A stretch of DNA of 64,000 nucleotides, from the NCBI GenBank assembly GCA_903927265.1, contig CAIYMF010000152.1:1-64000 (forward strand), given 5' to 3'. Made by a program: the position numbers and the translations under genes. The notes below the pieces were generated by a model. That model was not told the DNA's origin, made no database searches, and saw nothing but the letters and a program-made list of their open reading frames with translations. How positions within the stretch are numbered: position 1 is the first letter of the stretch; each line of letters starts with the position of its first letter. The DNA comes from an uncultured bacterium (GTDB lineage: Bacteria; Actinomycetota; Actinomycetes; S36-B12; CAIYMF01). Positions 1 through 8,787 of the stretch are shown in pieces.

Positions 1-204
1 ACCACGGCCGCTCACAACCTGGTCGTCGGAGACCACATCACGATCTCCGGAAGCGGCTCGCCGTTCGACGGTGACTTCACCGTCACCACGGTGCCGAGCA
101 CCACGACACTCACCTTCGACCTGGCCAGCGTGGCTAGTGCGGCAGCCAGTTCGAGCACCGGAAGCGTCAACGGCGCCTCGCTCTACGTCTCCGCAGGCAA
201 CTGA
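1..204 (+). CDS. C-terminal end of a surface or phage-tail-fibre-like protein (5' partial)
   Basis: Open from the first base to a TGA at 202-204, giving 67 residues of the C-terminus. The fragment is rich in Thr, Ser, Val and Gly and has the pattern TTAHNLVVGD, then ITISGSG, FDGDFTVT and VPSTTTLTF. This is the pattern of a small beta module I associate with phage tail-fibre and bacterial surface proteins (an AH-L-VGD start, an F-G-Y/F-T-V middle and a V-P-T-T-F end). It is probably the last copy of a repeated domain. The full protein and its N-terminal domains lie outside the window, so its function is unknown. A perfect 15-bp hairpin follows the stop codon. Confidence 0.6.
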   Translation, partial: TTAAHNLVVGDHITISGSGSPFDGDFTVTTVPSTTTLTFDLASVASAAASSSTGSVNGASLYVSAGN

Positions 205-222
205 GCCGCATCTAAACCACCG

Positions 223-256
223 ACAGCGCCGTCACCCGTCCGGGTGACGGCGCTGT
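223..256 (+). terminator. Hairpin terminator after the first gene
   Basis: ACAGCGCCGTCACCC at 223-237 pairs perfectly with its complement at 242-256 across a 4-base loop, starting 19 bases after the stop codon. There is no U-tract after the stem, as is common for actinobacterial hairpin terminators. Confidence 0.75.
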
Positions 257-462
257 TGCATGCCGCGACTCCGCTCAGCGGCTATTACTCGATCGTGTGA
301 ACCACTCAGGGTGCCCTTAGTTCCTACCCGCAGTGATCACCTGAATCACTCCAGACACATCAGTCCCGTGTGACTCACGCCACGAGACTCGCGGTCGCAA
401 TGTTCACCCATATGAGTGACTCAGATGGCCCTTCGGCCTTACAGTGAGGCCGTCAGCCTGCC

Positions 463-505
463 GATGCAAAGAGTGGTTGGTGCATCACCCATCGCAGTGA
501 TGGGT
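463..505 (+). promoter_or_regulatory. Two tandem hairpins in the leader of the secreted-protein gene
   Basis: GATGCA at 463-468 pairs with TGCATC at 481-486, and ACCCATC at 487-493 pairs with GATGGGT at 499-505. The hairpins abut each other and end about 27 bases before the ribosome binding site at 532-540. Downstream bases 516-533 include GGTGACGGGAACCGAAGG, which can form a small GGT/ACC helix. The arrangement looks like a folded mRNA leader and could be regulatory. I could not match it to a known riboswitch class: GCAAAG is present as in GEMM-I, but the GNRA hairpin and the GCAAACC element are not. Confidence 0.35.
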
Positions 506-545
506 ACGCCATCTGGGTGACGGGAACCGAAGGTGGTGAGCTCAG

Positions 546-1070
546 ATGACAACTCTGACGCCCACAGCCCCTCTCTTCCCCGGCCGCATTCAGATCCGCC
601 CCGCACACCTACGAATCGCGCTGCCCCTGCTGATGCTGCTGGCCTGCGCGCTCATGCTCGGCCGACTCGCCGGCACCGCGTTTGCCGCTCCTGCGAGCCC
701 TGCCGCCCCCACTCCGGTTTCAATCGCCACCACCGGAAAGCTTGCCGTTGACGGTCTAGCCTCCGGCGGCAGCACGGTGTCGACACTGACGGTCACCAAC
801 AACAGTGCGGCCGCTGTCCGCTGGGCCGCCTACCCCACCACGACGGGCACCACAGGAGTTGCTGACAAGTTGGCGATGCAGGTGTACGTGCCTACCGCAG
901 GTTCGTGCGCAGCTTCAGGAAACCCCGTCAGTCTGCGCACTCCGTCAACTGCTCCCCTGGCGCCAGGTGAATCGGTGTCGGTGTGTGTCGTGCTATCGAT
1001 GCCCACCTCGGCCACCACTCAGGCCGGAACAGTAACCCCCGGTGTTGCCTTCACCGGCACCCCTGCCTAA
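546..1070 (+). CDS. Secreted small beta-sandwich protein, TasA/SipW-substrate-like
   Basis: 174 residues. The start ATG has GGTGGTGAG five bases upstream. Residues about 22-50 form a long hydrophobic stretch ending in an Ala-rich AFAAP segment, consistent with a signal peptide. The mature part has the layout of TasA/camelysin-type extracellular Ig-like proteins: a repeated TVTNN strand, an LAMQVYV strand, GSCAASG, a C-terminal LAPGESVSVCVVL segment and a final VAFTG strand. Two cysteines in the mature part could form a disulfide. Such proteins are fibre or matrix subunits in other Gram-positives; that role here is inference. The gene ends 17 bases before a bidirectional terminator facing clgR. 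Confidence 0.6.
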   Translation: MTTLTPTAPLFPGRIQIRPAHLRIALPLLMLLACALMLGRLAGTAFAAPASPAAPTPVSIATTGKLAVDGLASGGSTVSTLTVTNNSAAAVRWAAYPTTTGTTGVADKLAMQVYVPTAGSCAASGNPVSLRTPSTAPLAPGESVSVCVVLSMPTSATTQAGTVTPGVAFTGTPA

Positions 1071-1086
1071 CTCACCAAAAGCAGAC

Positions 1087-1113
1087 GAAACCCCTTGGTA
1101 TTCAAGGGGTTTC
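1087..1113. terminator. Bidirectional terminator between convergent genes
   Basis: GAAACCCCTTG at 1087-1097 pairs perfectly with CAAGGGGTTTC at 1103-1113 across a 5-base loop. It lies between the stop codons of the plus-strand secreted protein and minus-strand clgR, with A and T runs at the stem ends so that it can serve both directions. Confidence 0.85.
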
Positions 1114-1126
1114 AGTGATGCGTTAG

Positions 1127-1561
1127 TTATGCAGCGACGGTAACGCGTGTAGGCGCGGATGCGGCTTCCACAGCCGCAATGTCATCGCTGACTTCGCGCA
1201 GCAGCTGCGACAACGGCACGCTCAACGCACCGCAGATTGCCGAGAGCAGTTCGCTCGACGCTTCCTTCTGACCTCGCTCAACCTCGCTGAGGTAGCCCAG
1301 TGACACGCGAGCAGCACCGCTGACTTCGCGCAAGGTGCGCTCTTGGCCCAAGCGAATGCTGCGTAGGCGATCGCCGATGACGCGGCGCATGACGATGGGC
1401 GCGACCACTGTCGCCGCGGCAGCGGCGGGTGTGTCGGAAACGGTGGCAAGGCGGGGAATCACTCTCTTACGGTACCCCGAGTCGGCGTGAGACGCGCTGT
1501 GAACACTCCGGGGTTGCGCCGTCTGCGTGTCAGCGCGGGTGCTGCCTATCGATGTCTTCAT
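1127..1561 (-). CDS. clgR: ClgR-type XRE-family transcriptional regulator
   Basis: 144 residues if translation starts at 1561, where ATG overlaps the cinA stop as ATGA, which supports translational coupling. The helix-turn-helix core (about residues 58-130) has [32 protein letters not shown] and KEASSELL, matching actinobacterial ClgR, the activator of Clp protease and related stress genes. The first 57 residues are an unstructured extension rich in Ser, Ala and Thr; family members usually begin right before the HTH, and an internal Met at residue 58 is an alternative start (1390). It is the last gene of the rimO-pgsA-cinA run; in many relatives recA and recX come next, but here the neighbour is an unrelated convergent gene. 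Confidence 0.85.
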   Translation of the reverse strand: MKTSIGSTRADTQTAQPRSVHSASHADSGYRKRVIPRLATVSDTPAAAAATVVAPIVMRRVIGDRLRSIRLGQERTLREVSGAARVSLGYLSEVERGQKEASSELLSAICGALSVPLSQLLREVSDDIAAVEAASAPTRVTVAA

Positions 1562-2037
1562 GAAGTAGGCAACCCCACAGCGCGCAGTACCATTCCCAAC
1601 GCATGCTCGACCGTGCCAGCACGAACCCGCTCGCGATCACCCGCCACGGTCAGATCGTGCACCCGAGTTCCACTCGCGGTCGCCACCGCAATGAATACCT
1701 GGCCGGGCGGCTGACCATCTTGAGGGTCAGGGCCAGCAACACCGGTGCACGCGACACCAATGTCGCTTCCCAGCAACCGAGCCACACCTACCGCCATCTG
1801 CTCGGCCACGTCGGCGTGCACAGCCCCGTGTTCGGCGACGAGGTCTGCATCCACACCGAGAACCGACACCTTCACGTCGGTGGCGTACGCCACGACTCCC
1901 CCGCGCAGCACGGCCGACGCACCCGGGATTTCGGTGATCGCCGCAGCAATGAGCCCACCTGTGAGTGACTCAGCAACGGCAATCGTGAGCCCCCGCTCGG
2001 TGAGCGTATCGACGACCCGTTGCGCAGAATCGGACAT
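1558..2037 (-). CDS. cinA: CinA C-terminal domain protein (nicotinamide-nucleotide amidase, PncC type)
   Basis: 159 residues, the length of the stand-alone CinA-C/PncC domain, which deamidates nicotinamide mononucleotide for NAD recycling. Characteristic segments are [16 protein letters not shown] near the N-terminus, a [11 protein letters not shown] strand, and [15 protein letters not shown] with the glycine-rich PGQVFIA strand after it. The N-terminal molybdopterin-binding half of full-length CinA is absent, as is usual in this actinobacterial operon. The start ATG shares its A with the pgsA stop (TGATG), so it is translated from the same message. Confidence 0.9.
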   Translation of the reverse strand: MSDSAQRVVDTLTERGLTIAVAESLTGGLIAAAITEIPGASAVLRGGVVAYATDVKVSVLGVDADLVAEHGAVHADVAEQMAVGVARLLGSDIGVACTGVAGPDPQDGQPPGQVFIAVATASGTRVHDLTVAGDRERVRAGTVEHALGMVLRAVGLPTS

Positions 2038-2645
2038 CAGTTCGCCTGACTGCGAAGCGAATCACGCCGCAAGGTCACCGCGCGGACGACATAGTCCAGA
2101 CCGGTGACGATCGTCACCACGACCGCTGCATACATCAGCCACTCGGCTAGGGTGTGCAGCCAGCCGGTGAAAGGCAGCACGTACCCAAGAATCGCGATGT
2201 TTTGCAGCAGAGTCTTCGCCTTGCCGCCACGGCTGGCCGGAATGACTCCATGCCTGATCACCCAGAAGCGCAAGAGGGTCACGCCAATTTCACGAGCGAG
2301 AATCACGATGGTGATCCACCACGGAAGTTCCCCGAGATACGACAACCCGATCAGTGCCATGCCGGTCAATGCCTTATCGGCAATAGGGTCGGCAACCTTG
2401 CCGAAGGTCGTGACGAGGTTGCGGCTTCGCGCGATGGCTCCATCGGCCAGATCAGTGAGAGCAGCTAGGGCGAAGACCGCCGCTGCCGCTACCCGACTGA
2501 CAGTGTCATCGCCATTGTCACGAAGAAGCAGCCAGCCAAACACCGGTACCAGAAGAAGCCTGACCACTGTCAACGCATTAGGAAGGTTCCATACCGACCC
2601 TTCAGTCGCAGGGTCACCCACGTGATCGGGTAGCGCCGGCTTCAT
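2037..2645 (-). CDS. pgsA: CDP-diacylglycerol-glycerol-3-phosphate 3-phosphatidyltransferase
   Basis: 202 residues, an integral membrane CDP-alcohol phosphatidyltransferase that makes phosphatidylglycerol phosphate. The family motif D-x2-DG-x2-AR-x8-G-x3-D-x3-D is complete (DLADGAIAR, then GKVADPIAD). Several hydrophobic helices follow. The N-terminus [17 protein letters not shown] is typical. Its start overlaps the rimO stop by four bases. PgsA homologues sharing this motif include phosphatidylinositol-phosphate synthases, but the rimO-pgsA-cinA order favours the glycerol-phosphate enzyme. Confidence 0.9.
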   Translation of the reverse strand: MKPALPDHVGDPATEGSVWNLPNALTVVRLLLVPVFGWLLLRDNGDDTVSRVAAAAVFALAALTDLADGAIARSRNLVTTFGKVADPIADKALTGMALIGLSYLGELPWWITIVILAREIGVTLLRFWVIRHGVIPASRGGKAKTLLQNIAILGYVLPFTGWLHTLAEWLMYAAVVVTIVTGLDYVVRAVTLRRDSLRSQAN

Positions 2646-4093
2646 CGCGAGGTTGCCTCAGCGATGAGGTCGATTCCATCGGTGCCCACAACGACTGCGC
2701 TCACGATGTCACCCGGCGCGACTGCGCTATTGAACCCAGTAACAGTGGTGGTGCCGTCGACTTCGGGCCCCTGATGCACTGCACGACCCTCGAGCGATGT
2801 TCCATCGAGTGACTCGACCAGAACCTCGACTATTTCGCCGATTCGATCTTCGGCTCGTTGGGCACTGAGTTCGTCGACCAGGCTCGTGATGAACTCAACG
2901 CGTGCGCGGATTTCGGCCTGATCAAGATGGTGATCAAGAGTCGCTGCTTCGGTGCCATCCTCGTCGGAGTACCCGAAGACGCCAACGGCATCAAGTCGTG
3001 CGGTCGTCAGAAACTCGGCGAGTTCGTCAAGGTCATCCTGCGTCTCGCCCGGGAAGCCCACGATGACGTTGCTGCGCACTCCTGCCAAGGGGCTGGCGGC
3101 CCGAATGCCCTCGAGAAGTGCCAGAAAGTCTTTGGTACCGCCGAATCTGCGCATGCGCCGCAGCACTGAGGCACTGGAGTGTTGGAACGACAGGTCGAAG
3201 TAGTCGGCCACACCTTCGGTCGTAGTGATGGCGCGAATGAGTGTGCCCCGCATTTCCGCAGGTTGCAGGTAGGACACCCGCACCCGTGAAATTCCGTCTA
3301 CTTCGGCAAGCCTAGGAATCAGCGCCTCGAGGAGGCGGAGGTCGCCGAGGTCCTTGCCGTATGACGTGGAATTCTCGCTGACGAGCACCAGTTCGCGTAC
3401 ACCTTCACTCGCCAACCACTGCGCTTCAGCAATGACATCGAGCGCCTCACGCGAGACGAACGATCCGCGAAAACTTGGAATCGCGCAAAAAGCACAGCGT
3501 CGGTCACAGCCAGATGCGAGTTTGAGTGGGGCCACTGGCGAGGAATCAAGTCGGCGGCGCAACACACGTGGTCCACCTGCGAGACCGGGCATACCGGGTA
3601 CCGACGGCGCGTCGACTGCGAATCCTTGCTGACGCTGAGCCGGAGACACCGGCAACAGGAGTCGTCGATCACGTGGCGCATGCGGAACGTGAGGAGTGCC
3701 CTCAACGATGCTCCTCAATCGGGCGGCAATGTCGGGGTAATCATCGAACCCGAGTACTGCGTCGGCCTCAGGAAGTTCAGCGGCCAACTGATCGCCATAC
3801 CGTTCAGCCAGACAGCCCACGGCCACCACCATGGCTCCTGTGCCATTGCTGTCTCGCTCATCGGCGGCTGCGAGCACGGTGTCAATCGAGTCCTTTTTGG
3901 CCGCGTCGACGAATCCGCAGGTGTTGACCACGACGGCATCAGCGTCGGACGCTTCGTCGACGAGTTCCCAACCCTCAGCCGCCAGTCGGGCCGCCATTTC
4001 TTCCGAGTCGACCTCGTTGCGCGCGCAACCAAGGGTGACGAGGGCAACGCGCAGCGGAGTGGACACGTCGTCAGCGTACGGGGTGGGGGTCAA
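2642..4093 (-). CDS. rimO: Ribosomal protein uS12 methylthiotransferase RimO
   Basis: 483 residues. The N-terminal UPF0004 domain starts [16 protein letters not shown] and carries further cysteines ([17 protein letters not shown]) for the second iron-sulfur cluster. The radical-SAM CxxxCxxC motif is [16 protein letters not shown], followed by [10 protein letters not shown] and [10 protein letters not shown] strands. A TRAM domain closes the protein. RimO adds a methylthio group to the conserved aspartate of ribosomal protein S12; assignment to RimO rather than MiaB rests on the N-terminal sequence and the pgsA neighbour. Between residues about 150 and 180 is an Arg/Pro-rich insert just before the radical-SAM domain. 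Confidence 0.9.
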   Translation of the reverse strand: MTPTPYADDVSTPLRVALVTLGCARNEVDSEEMAARLAAEGWELVDEASDADAVVVNTCGFVDAAKKDSIDTVLAAADERDSNGTGAMVVAVGCLAERYGDQLAAELPEADAVLGFDDYPDIAARLRSIVEGTPHVPHAPRDRRLLLPVSPAQRQQGFAVDAPSVPGMPGLAGGPRVLRRRLDSSPVAPLKLASGCDRRCAFCAIPSFRGSFVSREALDVIAEAQWLASEGVRELVLVSENSTSYGKDLGDLRLLEALIPRLAEVDGISRVRVSYLQPAEMRGTLIRAITTTEGVADYFDLSFQHSSASVLRRMRRFGGTKDFLALLEGIRAASPLAGVRSNVIVGFPGETQDDLDELAEFLTTARLDAVGVFGYSDEDGTEAATLDHHLDQAEIRARVEFITSLVDELSAQRAEDRIGEIVEVLVESLDGTSLEGRAVHQGPEVDGTTTVTGFNSAVAPGDIVSAVVVGTDGIDLIAEATSR

Positions 4094-4099
4094 CCGTGA

Positions 4100-4501
4100 T
4101 CAGCCGCGAGCCCGCAGGATCAAGGCGATGAACAAGAGCACCACGAGAATGATGACGGCGAAGGCAATCACGCGATTCCAGTTAGGGTCACGAGGAGCAT
4201 CGTCGAACGACCGCCGACCGTTTTCGAAATCGCGTCTCATCGACGTGACCGCCGGAGGACTTGCCGCGCGGTCGGCGTCGAACTCTGCAACTGCAGCATC
4301 CGGATCAATCCCAATCACGGTGGCGATCGAGCGCACATGCCCTCGGGCATATGTGTCGGCACCGCACATGGCGAAGTCGTCGCCTTCCATGGCCGCGAGC
4401 ATGCTTGGCCGAAGCCGGGTGATCGCGCTGACATCTTCAAGACTGAGCCCGGCCGCACGACGGCCCTGCGCCAGGGTGCTACCGATAGTCACCGTCTCCA
4501 C
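4100..4501 (-). CDS. RodZ-like helix-turn-helix membrane protein
   Basis: 133 residues. The N-terminal 70 residues form a RodZ-type HTH (IGSTLAQGRRAAGLSLEDVS, then a MLAAMEGDDF helix and a YARGHVRSIA helix). A charged linker leads to one C-terminal transmembrane helix (VIAFAVIILVVLLFIALIL), with only RARG left outside. RodZ links MreB to the wall machinery in rods; in actinobacteria this short form is common next to ftsK and rimO and its job is not settled. The large periplasmic domain of classical RodZ is missing. It begins 33 bases after the ftsK stop, in the same direction. Confidence 0.75.
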   Translation of the reverse strand: METVTIGSTLAQGRRAAGLSLEDVSAITRLRPSMLAAMEGDDFAMCGADTYARGHVRSIATVIGIDPDAAVAEFDADRAASPPAVTSMRRDFENGRRSFDDAPRDPNWNRVIAFAVIILVVLLFIALILRARG

Positions 4502-4534
4502 ACTCCCCTCGGCGCGCCATGTGCCCCAGATCCA

Positions 4535-7282
4535 TCATGCGCCACCGAGCGATGCAAGTACACCGGGAAGGTCATCGGCGGCGACGAGCACTTCACGCGC
4601 CTTCGATCCTTCACTTGGCCCAACAACACCACGAGTCTCCATCAGGTCCATGAGGCGTCCGGCTTTGGCAAACCCGACGCGCAACTTGCGCTGCAACATT
4701 GACGTACTTCCAAACTGTGTGGTGACGACCAATTCGATGGCCTGCACCAAGAGATCGAAGTCGTCGCCAATTTCCGCGTCGACCTCAGTTCGCGCAGAAC
4801 GAGCGACCGCGATGTCTTCACGGTACTCCGGGTTCATCTGAGCCTTGCAGTGGTTCACCACTGCGCGAATCTCTGCTTCCGGAATGAAGGCACCCTGAAT
4901 GCGTACGGGCTTGTTGGCCCCCATCGGGAGGAATAGCCCGTCACCCTGCCCGACCAGCTTCTCCGCGCCTGGCTGGTCGAGGATGACTCGGCTGTCGGCC
5001 AGGCTCGACGTCGCGAACGACAGTCGGCTGGGAACGTTGGCCTTGATCAAACCAGTGACCACGTCGACACTCGGGCGCTGGGTCGCCAGCACCAGGTGAA
5101 TACCGGCCGCGCGAGCAAGTTGGGTAATGCGAACGACCGAGTCTTCAACATCGCGCGGAGCGACCATCATGAGGTCTGCGAGTTCATCAACGATGACGAG
5201 TAGGTACGGGTACGGCGTGAGTACCCGCTCACTTCCTGCCGGCGGCTTCACCTGGCCGGCGCGCACCGCCTTGTTGAAGTCGTCAATGTGACGGAAGCCG
5301 AAGTGAGCGAGATCGTCGTAACGCTGATCCATCTCCCTGACAACCCACTGCAGCGCTTCGGCAGCCTTCTTGGGATTGGTGATGATCGGCGTGATGAGGT
5401 GCGGAATACCTTCGTACGAGGTGAGTTCAACCCGCTTCGGGTCAACGAGCACCATGCGCACTTCTTCGGGCGTCGAACGCATCAGCACCGACGTGATGAG
5501 CGAATTGATGCAACTGCTCTTACCGGCACCAGTAGCACCCGCGACGAGAATGTGCGGCATCTTCGCGAGGTTGGCGCAGACGAATCCACCTTCGACGTCT
5601 TTCCCGAGCCCGACGAGCATCGGATGCTGGTCGCCGGTCGCCGTACGGCTGGCCAAGACATCGCCGAGACTGACCCATTCGCGGTCAGTGTTCGGAATCT
5701 CGATTCCGATGGCCGACTTGCCAGGAATCGGCGAGAGAATGCGCACTTCCGAACTTGCCACCGCGTACGAAATGTTCTTACTGAGCGCCGTGACGCGCTC
5801 AACCTTGACCGATGGGCCGAGTTCAATTTCGTAACGCGTGACTGTAGGACCACGTTGGAAGCCGGTCACACTCGCGTCGATCCCGAACTGCTCCAGCACC
5901 TCGGTCAGTGCTTCGACCACAGCATCGTTGGCCTTCGACGCCTTCTTGCCAGGCATTCCGGGCTTGAGCAGGTGTGCAGGCGGAAGTGTGTACGCCATCG
6001 AGGGTGACAGTGGCAACTGCACAACGACAGCAGGCGTTGTTGTGCGCGGGGCTCGCGGCCTGGTGGCAACCCGAGCAGATGCTGCCGCTGGAATCTCGAG
6101 CACGACGGTGTGTTGCAGGTCGTCGAGGTCTGTGTCGTCATCGACGTGCTCCGCGTGAACGTCGACGATGTCGGTTTCGTGTACACGCTCGGCCGCAACC
6201 GGCGATACGAAAGGCTGGTCGGCGTCGAAGCCTTCAACCAAAGCAGGCACATCGTGAGCATCAAGACCGAGACGGTGTCGAACCGCTGCGCGGCTGCGCG
6301 CAAGACGTGACGGAGTTGCGGGTTCGACCTCCGCCTCACTCGCGTCGTCGACCGCATCGTCGGCCAACGTTGCGCGCTCACGTTCGGCACGAACGCTCGA
6401 CGGATGACGCGCCTCGGACTTGTCAGCCAGTTCACTGTCTTCTTCTACGGTTTCGTCGGCGGTGCGGGTGAATCGCCCCGTGAGCGACCGAATGCGCGAA
6501 GGAATGGCGTTGACGGGCGTCTTGGTGACCACCAAGAGACCGAATACCAGCAGGATCGTGAGCAACAGCGCCGTCACCACTGTTCCGACAGCGGCCATCA
6601 CAGGAGCGGTCACCAACCAACCGAGCCACCCGCCAGCGTTGCGCATGGCAGCGGCGCCGTCGCTGGGTGTTGCGCCTCCACGCATGAGGTGCCAAAGACC
6701 CGTCACCGCGAGAACGCAGGCCGTTCCGCCGATCAGAATTCGACCGTTCGCCGCCTCTTCATCGGGGTGGCGCATGAGGCGAATCGCGGCGACCAAGAGC
6801 AGCAGCGGCACGATCCAGTCAAGGGCACCGATGGTTCCGGTGACGACAGCGGTCACGAGATTCGAGATTGGTCCTGCGGTTCCCCACCACACGGCAGACG
6901 CCACGACCACGCTCAGGGCGAGTAGCAGCAGCGCCACTCCATCGCGGCGATGCGCGGGATCGAGATCGCGAGCTCCCCGACCTACACGACGCACGAGGCG
7001 ACCGAGGACGAGGGCGAAGGTCGACCAGATCTTGGCCAGCATGCGTAGCAATCCGCTGCCCACGCGAGCAACGGGACCTGGCCGCAGTGATGTCGAGCGG
7101 GGCTTGGGCCGCCCCGTGGGCTTCTTCGCTGCGGTCGATCGGGACGTGGTGGTAGAACGACTGCCACTGCGTGTGCCCTGCGACCCAGCCGTCCTCGAGG
7201 AGGACGATCGGGCCGCCGAGCCGCTCGCGGGGGAAGTCGCCCTAGATCGGGCGCGCGTGGGCGCCGGCGTTCGTGTCGCCAT
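4535..7282 (-). CDS. ftsK: DNA translocase FtsK/SpoIIIE
   Basis: 915 residues from the ATG at 7282, chosen because a TAGTGT -10 element sits 7 bases upstream and the family begins near here. Residues 1-90 are Ser/Thr/Arg-rich, then four transmembrane helices anchor the protein at the septum. A long acidic linker leads to the motor: Walker A GATGAGKSS near residue 582 and Walker B LLVIVDELADL near 694. A winged-helix gamma domain (about 838-910) ends the protein, with LLVQAIELVV and SMLQRKLRVGFAKAGRLMD, which recognises chromosome polarity sequences. FtsK pumps the terminus region through the division septum. Confidence 0.95.
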   Translation of the reverse strand: MATRTPAPTRARSRATSPASGSAARSSSSRTAGSQGTRSGSRSTTTSRSTAAKKPTGRPKPRSTSLRPGPVARVGSGLLRMLAKIWSTFALVLGRLVRRVGRGARDLDPAHRRDGVALLLLALSVVVASAVWWGTAGPISNLVTAVVTGTIGALDWIVPLLLLVAAIRLMRHPDEEAANGRILIGGTACVLAVTGLWHLMRGGATPSDGAAAMRNAGGWLGWLVTAPVMAAVGTVVTALLLTILLVFGLLVVTKTPVNAIPSRIRSLTGRFTRTADETVEEDSELADKSEARHPSSVRAERERATLADDAVDDASEAEVEPATPSRLARSRAAVRHRLGLDAHDVPALVEGFDADQPFVSPVAAERVHETDIVDVHAEHVDDDTDLDDLQHTVVLEIPAAASARVATRPRAPRTTTPAVVVQLPLSPSMAYTLPPAHLLKPGMPGKKASKANDAVVEALTEVLEQFGIDASVTGFQRGPTVTRYEIELGPSVKVERVTALSKNISYAVASSEVRILSPIPGKSAIGIEIPNTDREWVSLGDVLASRTATGDQHPMLVGLGKDVEGGFVCANLAKMPHILVAGATGAGKSSCINSLITSVLMRSTPEEVRMVLVDPKRVELTSYEGIPHLITPIITNPKKAAEALQWVVREMDQRYDDLAHFGFRHIDDFNKAVRAGQVKPPAGSERVLTPYPYLLVIVDELADLMMVAPRDVEDSVVRITQLARAAGIHLVLATQRPSVDVVTGLIKANVPSRLSFATSSLADSRVILDQPGAEKLVGQGDGLFLPMGANKPVRIQGAFIPEAEIRAVVNHCKAQMNPEYREDIAVARSARTEVDAEIGDDFDLLVQAIELVVTTQFGSTSMLQRKLRVGFAKAGRLMDLMETRGVVGPSEGSKAREVLVAADDLPGVLASLGGA

Positions 7283-7289
7283 GAACGCC

Positions 7290-7295
7290 ACACTA
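7290..7295 (-). promoter_or_regulatory. Putative -10 element for leaderless ftsK transcript
   Basis: On the minus strand TAGTGT ends 7 bases before the ftsK ATG, the spacing expected when transcription starts at the A of ATG. A weak -35 candidate, TGTGAA, lies 18 bases further upstream. No ribosome binding site precedes this ATG, which fits a leaderless message. Confidence 0.4.
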
Positions 7296-7436
7296 GACCC
7301 AGCGGTCACACAATTCACATTTTTCTCATCCGACACGCGGATCCCTTTCCCCCCCTCCCCTACCAATTCCGCATGGGGGGACATTAAGCACGCATAGAGG
7401 CAGTTTTCGGTACCCATGCGCACTAGGGATAGGCGG

Positions 7437-8720
7437 TTAGCCGTCGATGGATCCCTCGGCGGTCGGAACCTGCCCGTACCAATCCCCCCCAAATTCGGCG
7501 ATGGTGATGGCCACGGAGTCGAACTCGATCACGAGTTGCTGCGGCGAACGGAACGCCGGGGTCGGTCGCCACTGAACCGGACCACTGATGATGCGGGCCT
7601 TCGGAAGGAGCGGCACCAACTGACGGAAGATCGACACCACCTCCAGAGAGGCAAGCCCACCACCAGTGCAGAAGTGGCTACCCCGACCAAATGCCAGGTG
7701 CTGGCGCTCGTTTCGCCTCACATCGAAAGAATCCGGATCGACAAAGACTCGATCATCACGATTGGCTGAACCGAGAACGAGCGCGACCATGTCACCGGGC
7801 CGGATCGTCACTCCTTGAATTTCGGTCTCCTCTGCCGCTATGCGCGAGATGATCTGCGACGGACTCTCAAAGCGCAACATCTCCTCGACCGCAGAGGTAA
7901 TGAGATCCGGCTCGGCGATGAGCCGCTGGAGTTCTCCCGGATGCTCCAACAGGCAGACGGTTCCGTTGGCAATGAGACTGGTCGTCGTTTCGTGAGCGGC
8001 ATTGATGACCCCGATGAGATTGGCCGTCACTTCGTTGCGCGTCATCTCGCCAGCCGCCAGATTGGCCGCCATGCGCGCGACGTACGTCCCCTCCCCACCG
8101 CTCGGCAGGGCACGCAATTCGTCATCGACGTAGTCAGACATCTGCACCATTGAGTCGACCGCTCGGTGCGTACGTGCTCCAATGTCGCCCGGGCTGTGCG
8201 CGAGCCATAGGTAGAAGTCCTCTGCCCACTCCCGCAGTCTTTGATGATCGCGGGGAGGGAGTCCGAGAACCGACAGAATCACCCGCGATGGGACTGGCAA
8301 CGCAAGGTCGTTCAGAACATCGAGGGTGTCCTGCTCCCGCAAGGAATCGAATGTCTGCCGCACCATGGCGTCGGTGCCTGATGCATACGAACGAACCTTC
8401 GCCGCTGTAAACGCCGATCCAACTTCGCGGCGCAAATCTCGGTGACGGCTTCCGTCGGTCATGACAAGTCTGTCGACCAGCAGGTCAACGAGTCGGGAGA
8501 CGTCAACGTCGTCGGGAACCCGCTTGATGCGGTCAGCGATGCGATTGCTACTAAACCTTGGATCCTTCAGGATTCCGAGCACGTCGTCGTAGCGGGTGAT
8601 GAAGACATGCCCCGTGTGGGGATCGCGCCAGGCAGGTGCACGATCGCGCATCTCCCGGTACGTCGGATACGGGTTGTGAATGAAATCCGGGCCACGCATG
8701 TCGAACTGAGTCGATGACAT
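7437..8720 (-). CDS. Cytochrome P450
   Basis: 427 residues from ATG 8720. This is a soluble bacterial class I P450. The heme-binding loop FGRGSHFCTGG places the axial cysteine at about residue 351. The K-helix ExxR is EMLR, and the I-helix has NAAHETTTS in place of the usual AGxDTT, with Glu next to the threonine. The start MSSTQFDMRGPDFIHNPYP is typical of CYP107-like monooxygenases. No ferredoxin or reductase gene is nearby and the substrate cannot be told. It sits between rnj (start 10467, stop 8788) and ftsK, which are often closer to each other in relatives, so it is probably an inserted accessory gene. Confidence 0.9.
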   Translation of the reverse strand: MSSTQFDMRGPDFIHNPYPTYREMRDRAPAWRDPHTGHVFITRYDDVLGILKDPRFSSNRIADRIKRVPDDVDVSRLVDLLVDRLVMTDGSRHRDLRREVGSAFTAAKVRSYASGTDAMVRQTFDSLREQDTLDVLNDLALPVPSRVILSVLGLPPRDHQRLREWAEDFYLWLAHSPGDIGARTHRAVDSMVQMSDYVDDELRALPSGGEGTYVARMAANLAAGEMTRNEVTANLIGVINAAHETTTSLIANGTVCLLEHPGELQRLIAEPDLITSAVEEMLRFESPSQIISRIAAEETEIQGVTIRPGDMVALVLGSANRDDRVFVDPDSFDVRRNERQHLAFGRGSHFCTGGGLASLEVVSIFRQLVPLLPKARIISGPVQWRPTPAFRSPQQLVIEFDSVAITIAEFGGDWYGQVPTAEGSIDG

Positions 8721-8787
8721 GAACTGCGCCCACCTACCCTCGATCTTGGCCGGACCGACCGGTGCCGGAAAATCAATCGCGCAGCGC

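Larger units (their letters stand above)
205..545 (+). other. 341-base intergenic region with terminator, probable promoter and structured leader
   Basis: No convincing gene is present. The stretch opens with the terminator hairpin at 223-256. Bases 257-420 show nothing I can name. From about 421 there are several short inverted repeats (GGCC-CTTC-GGCC at 426-437, then two consecutive hairpins at 463-505) leading to the ribosome binding site of the gene at 546. The length and the density of hairpins suggest a long 5' leader, but this is read from the sequence only. Confidence 0.5.

Noticed and set aside
421-545. c-di-GMP-I (GEMM) or cobalamin riboswitch
   Set aside because: Short matches such as GCAAAG and GGGAA exist, but the required tetraloop hairpin, GCAAACC element and cobalamin core are missing.
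3831-4841. 336-residue plus-strand frame
   Set aside because: Spans rimO, the HTH gene and ftsK in antisense and is a Ser/Arg-rich shadow.
7283-7492. 70-residue N-terminal extension of FtsK
   Set aside because: The in-frame stretch upstream of 7282 has no ribosome binding site and no family similarity; it overlaps a likely promoter.
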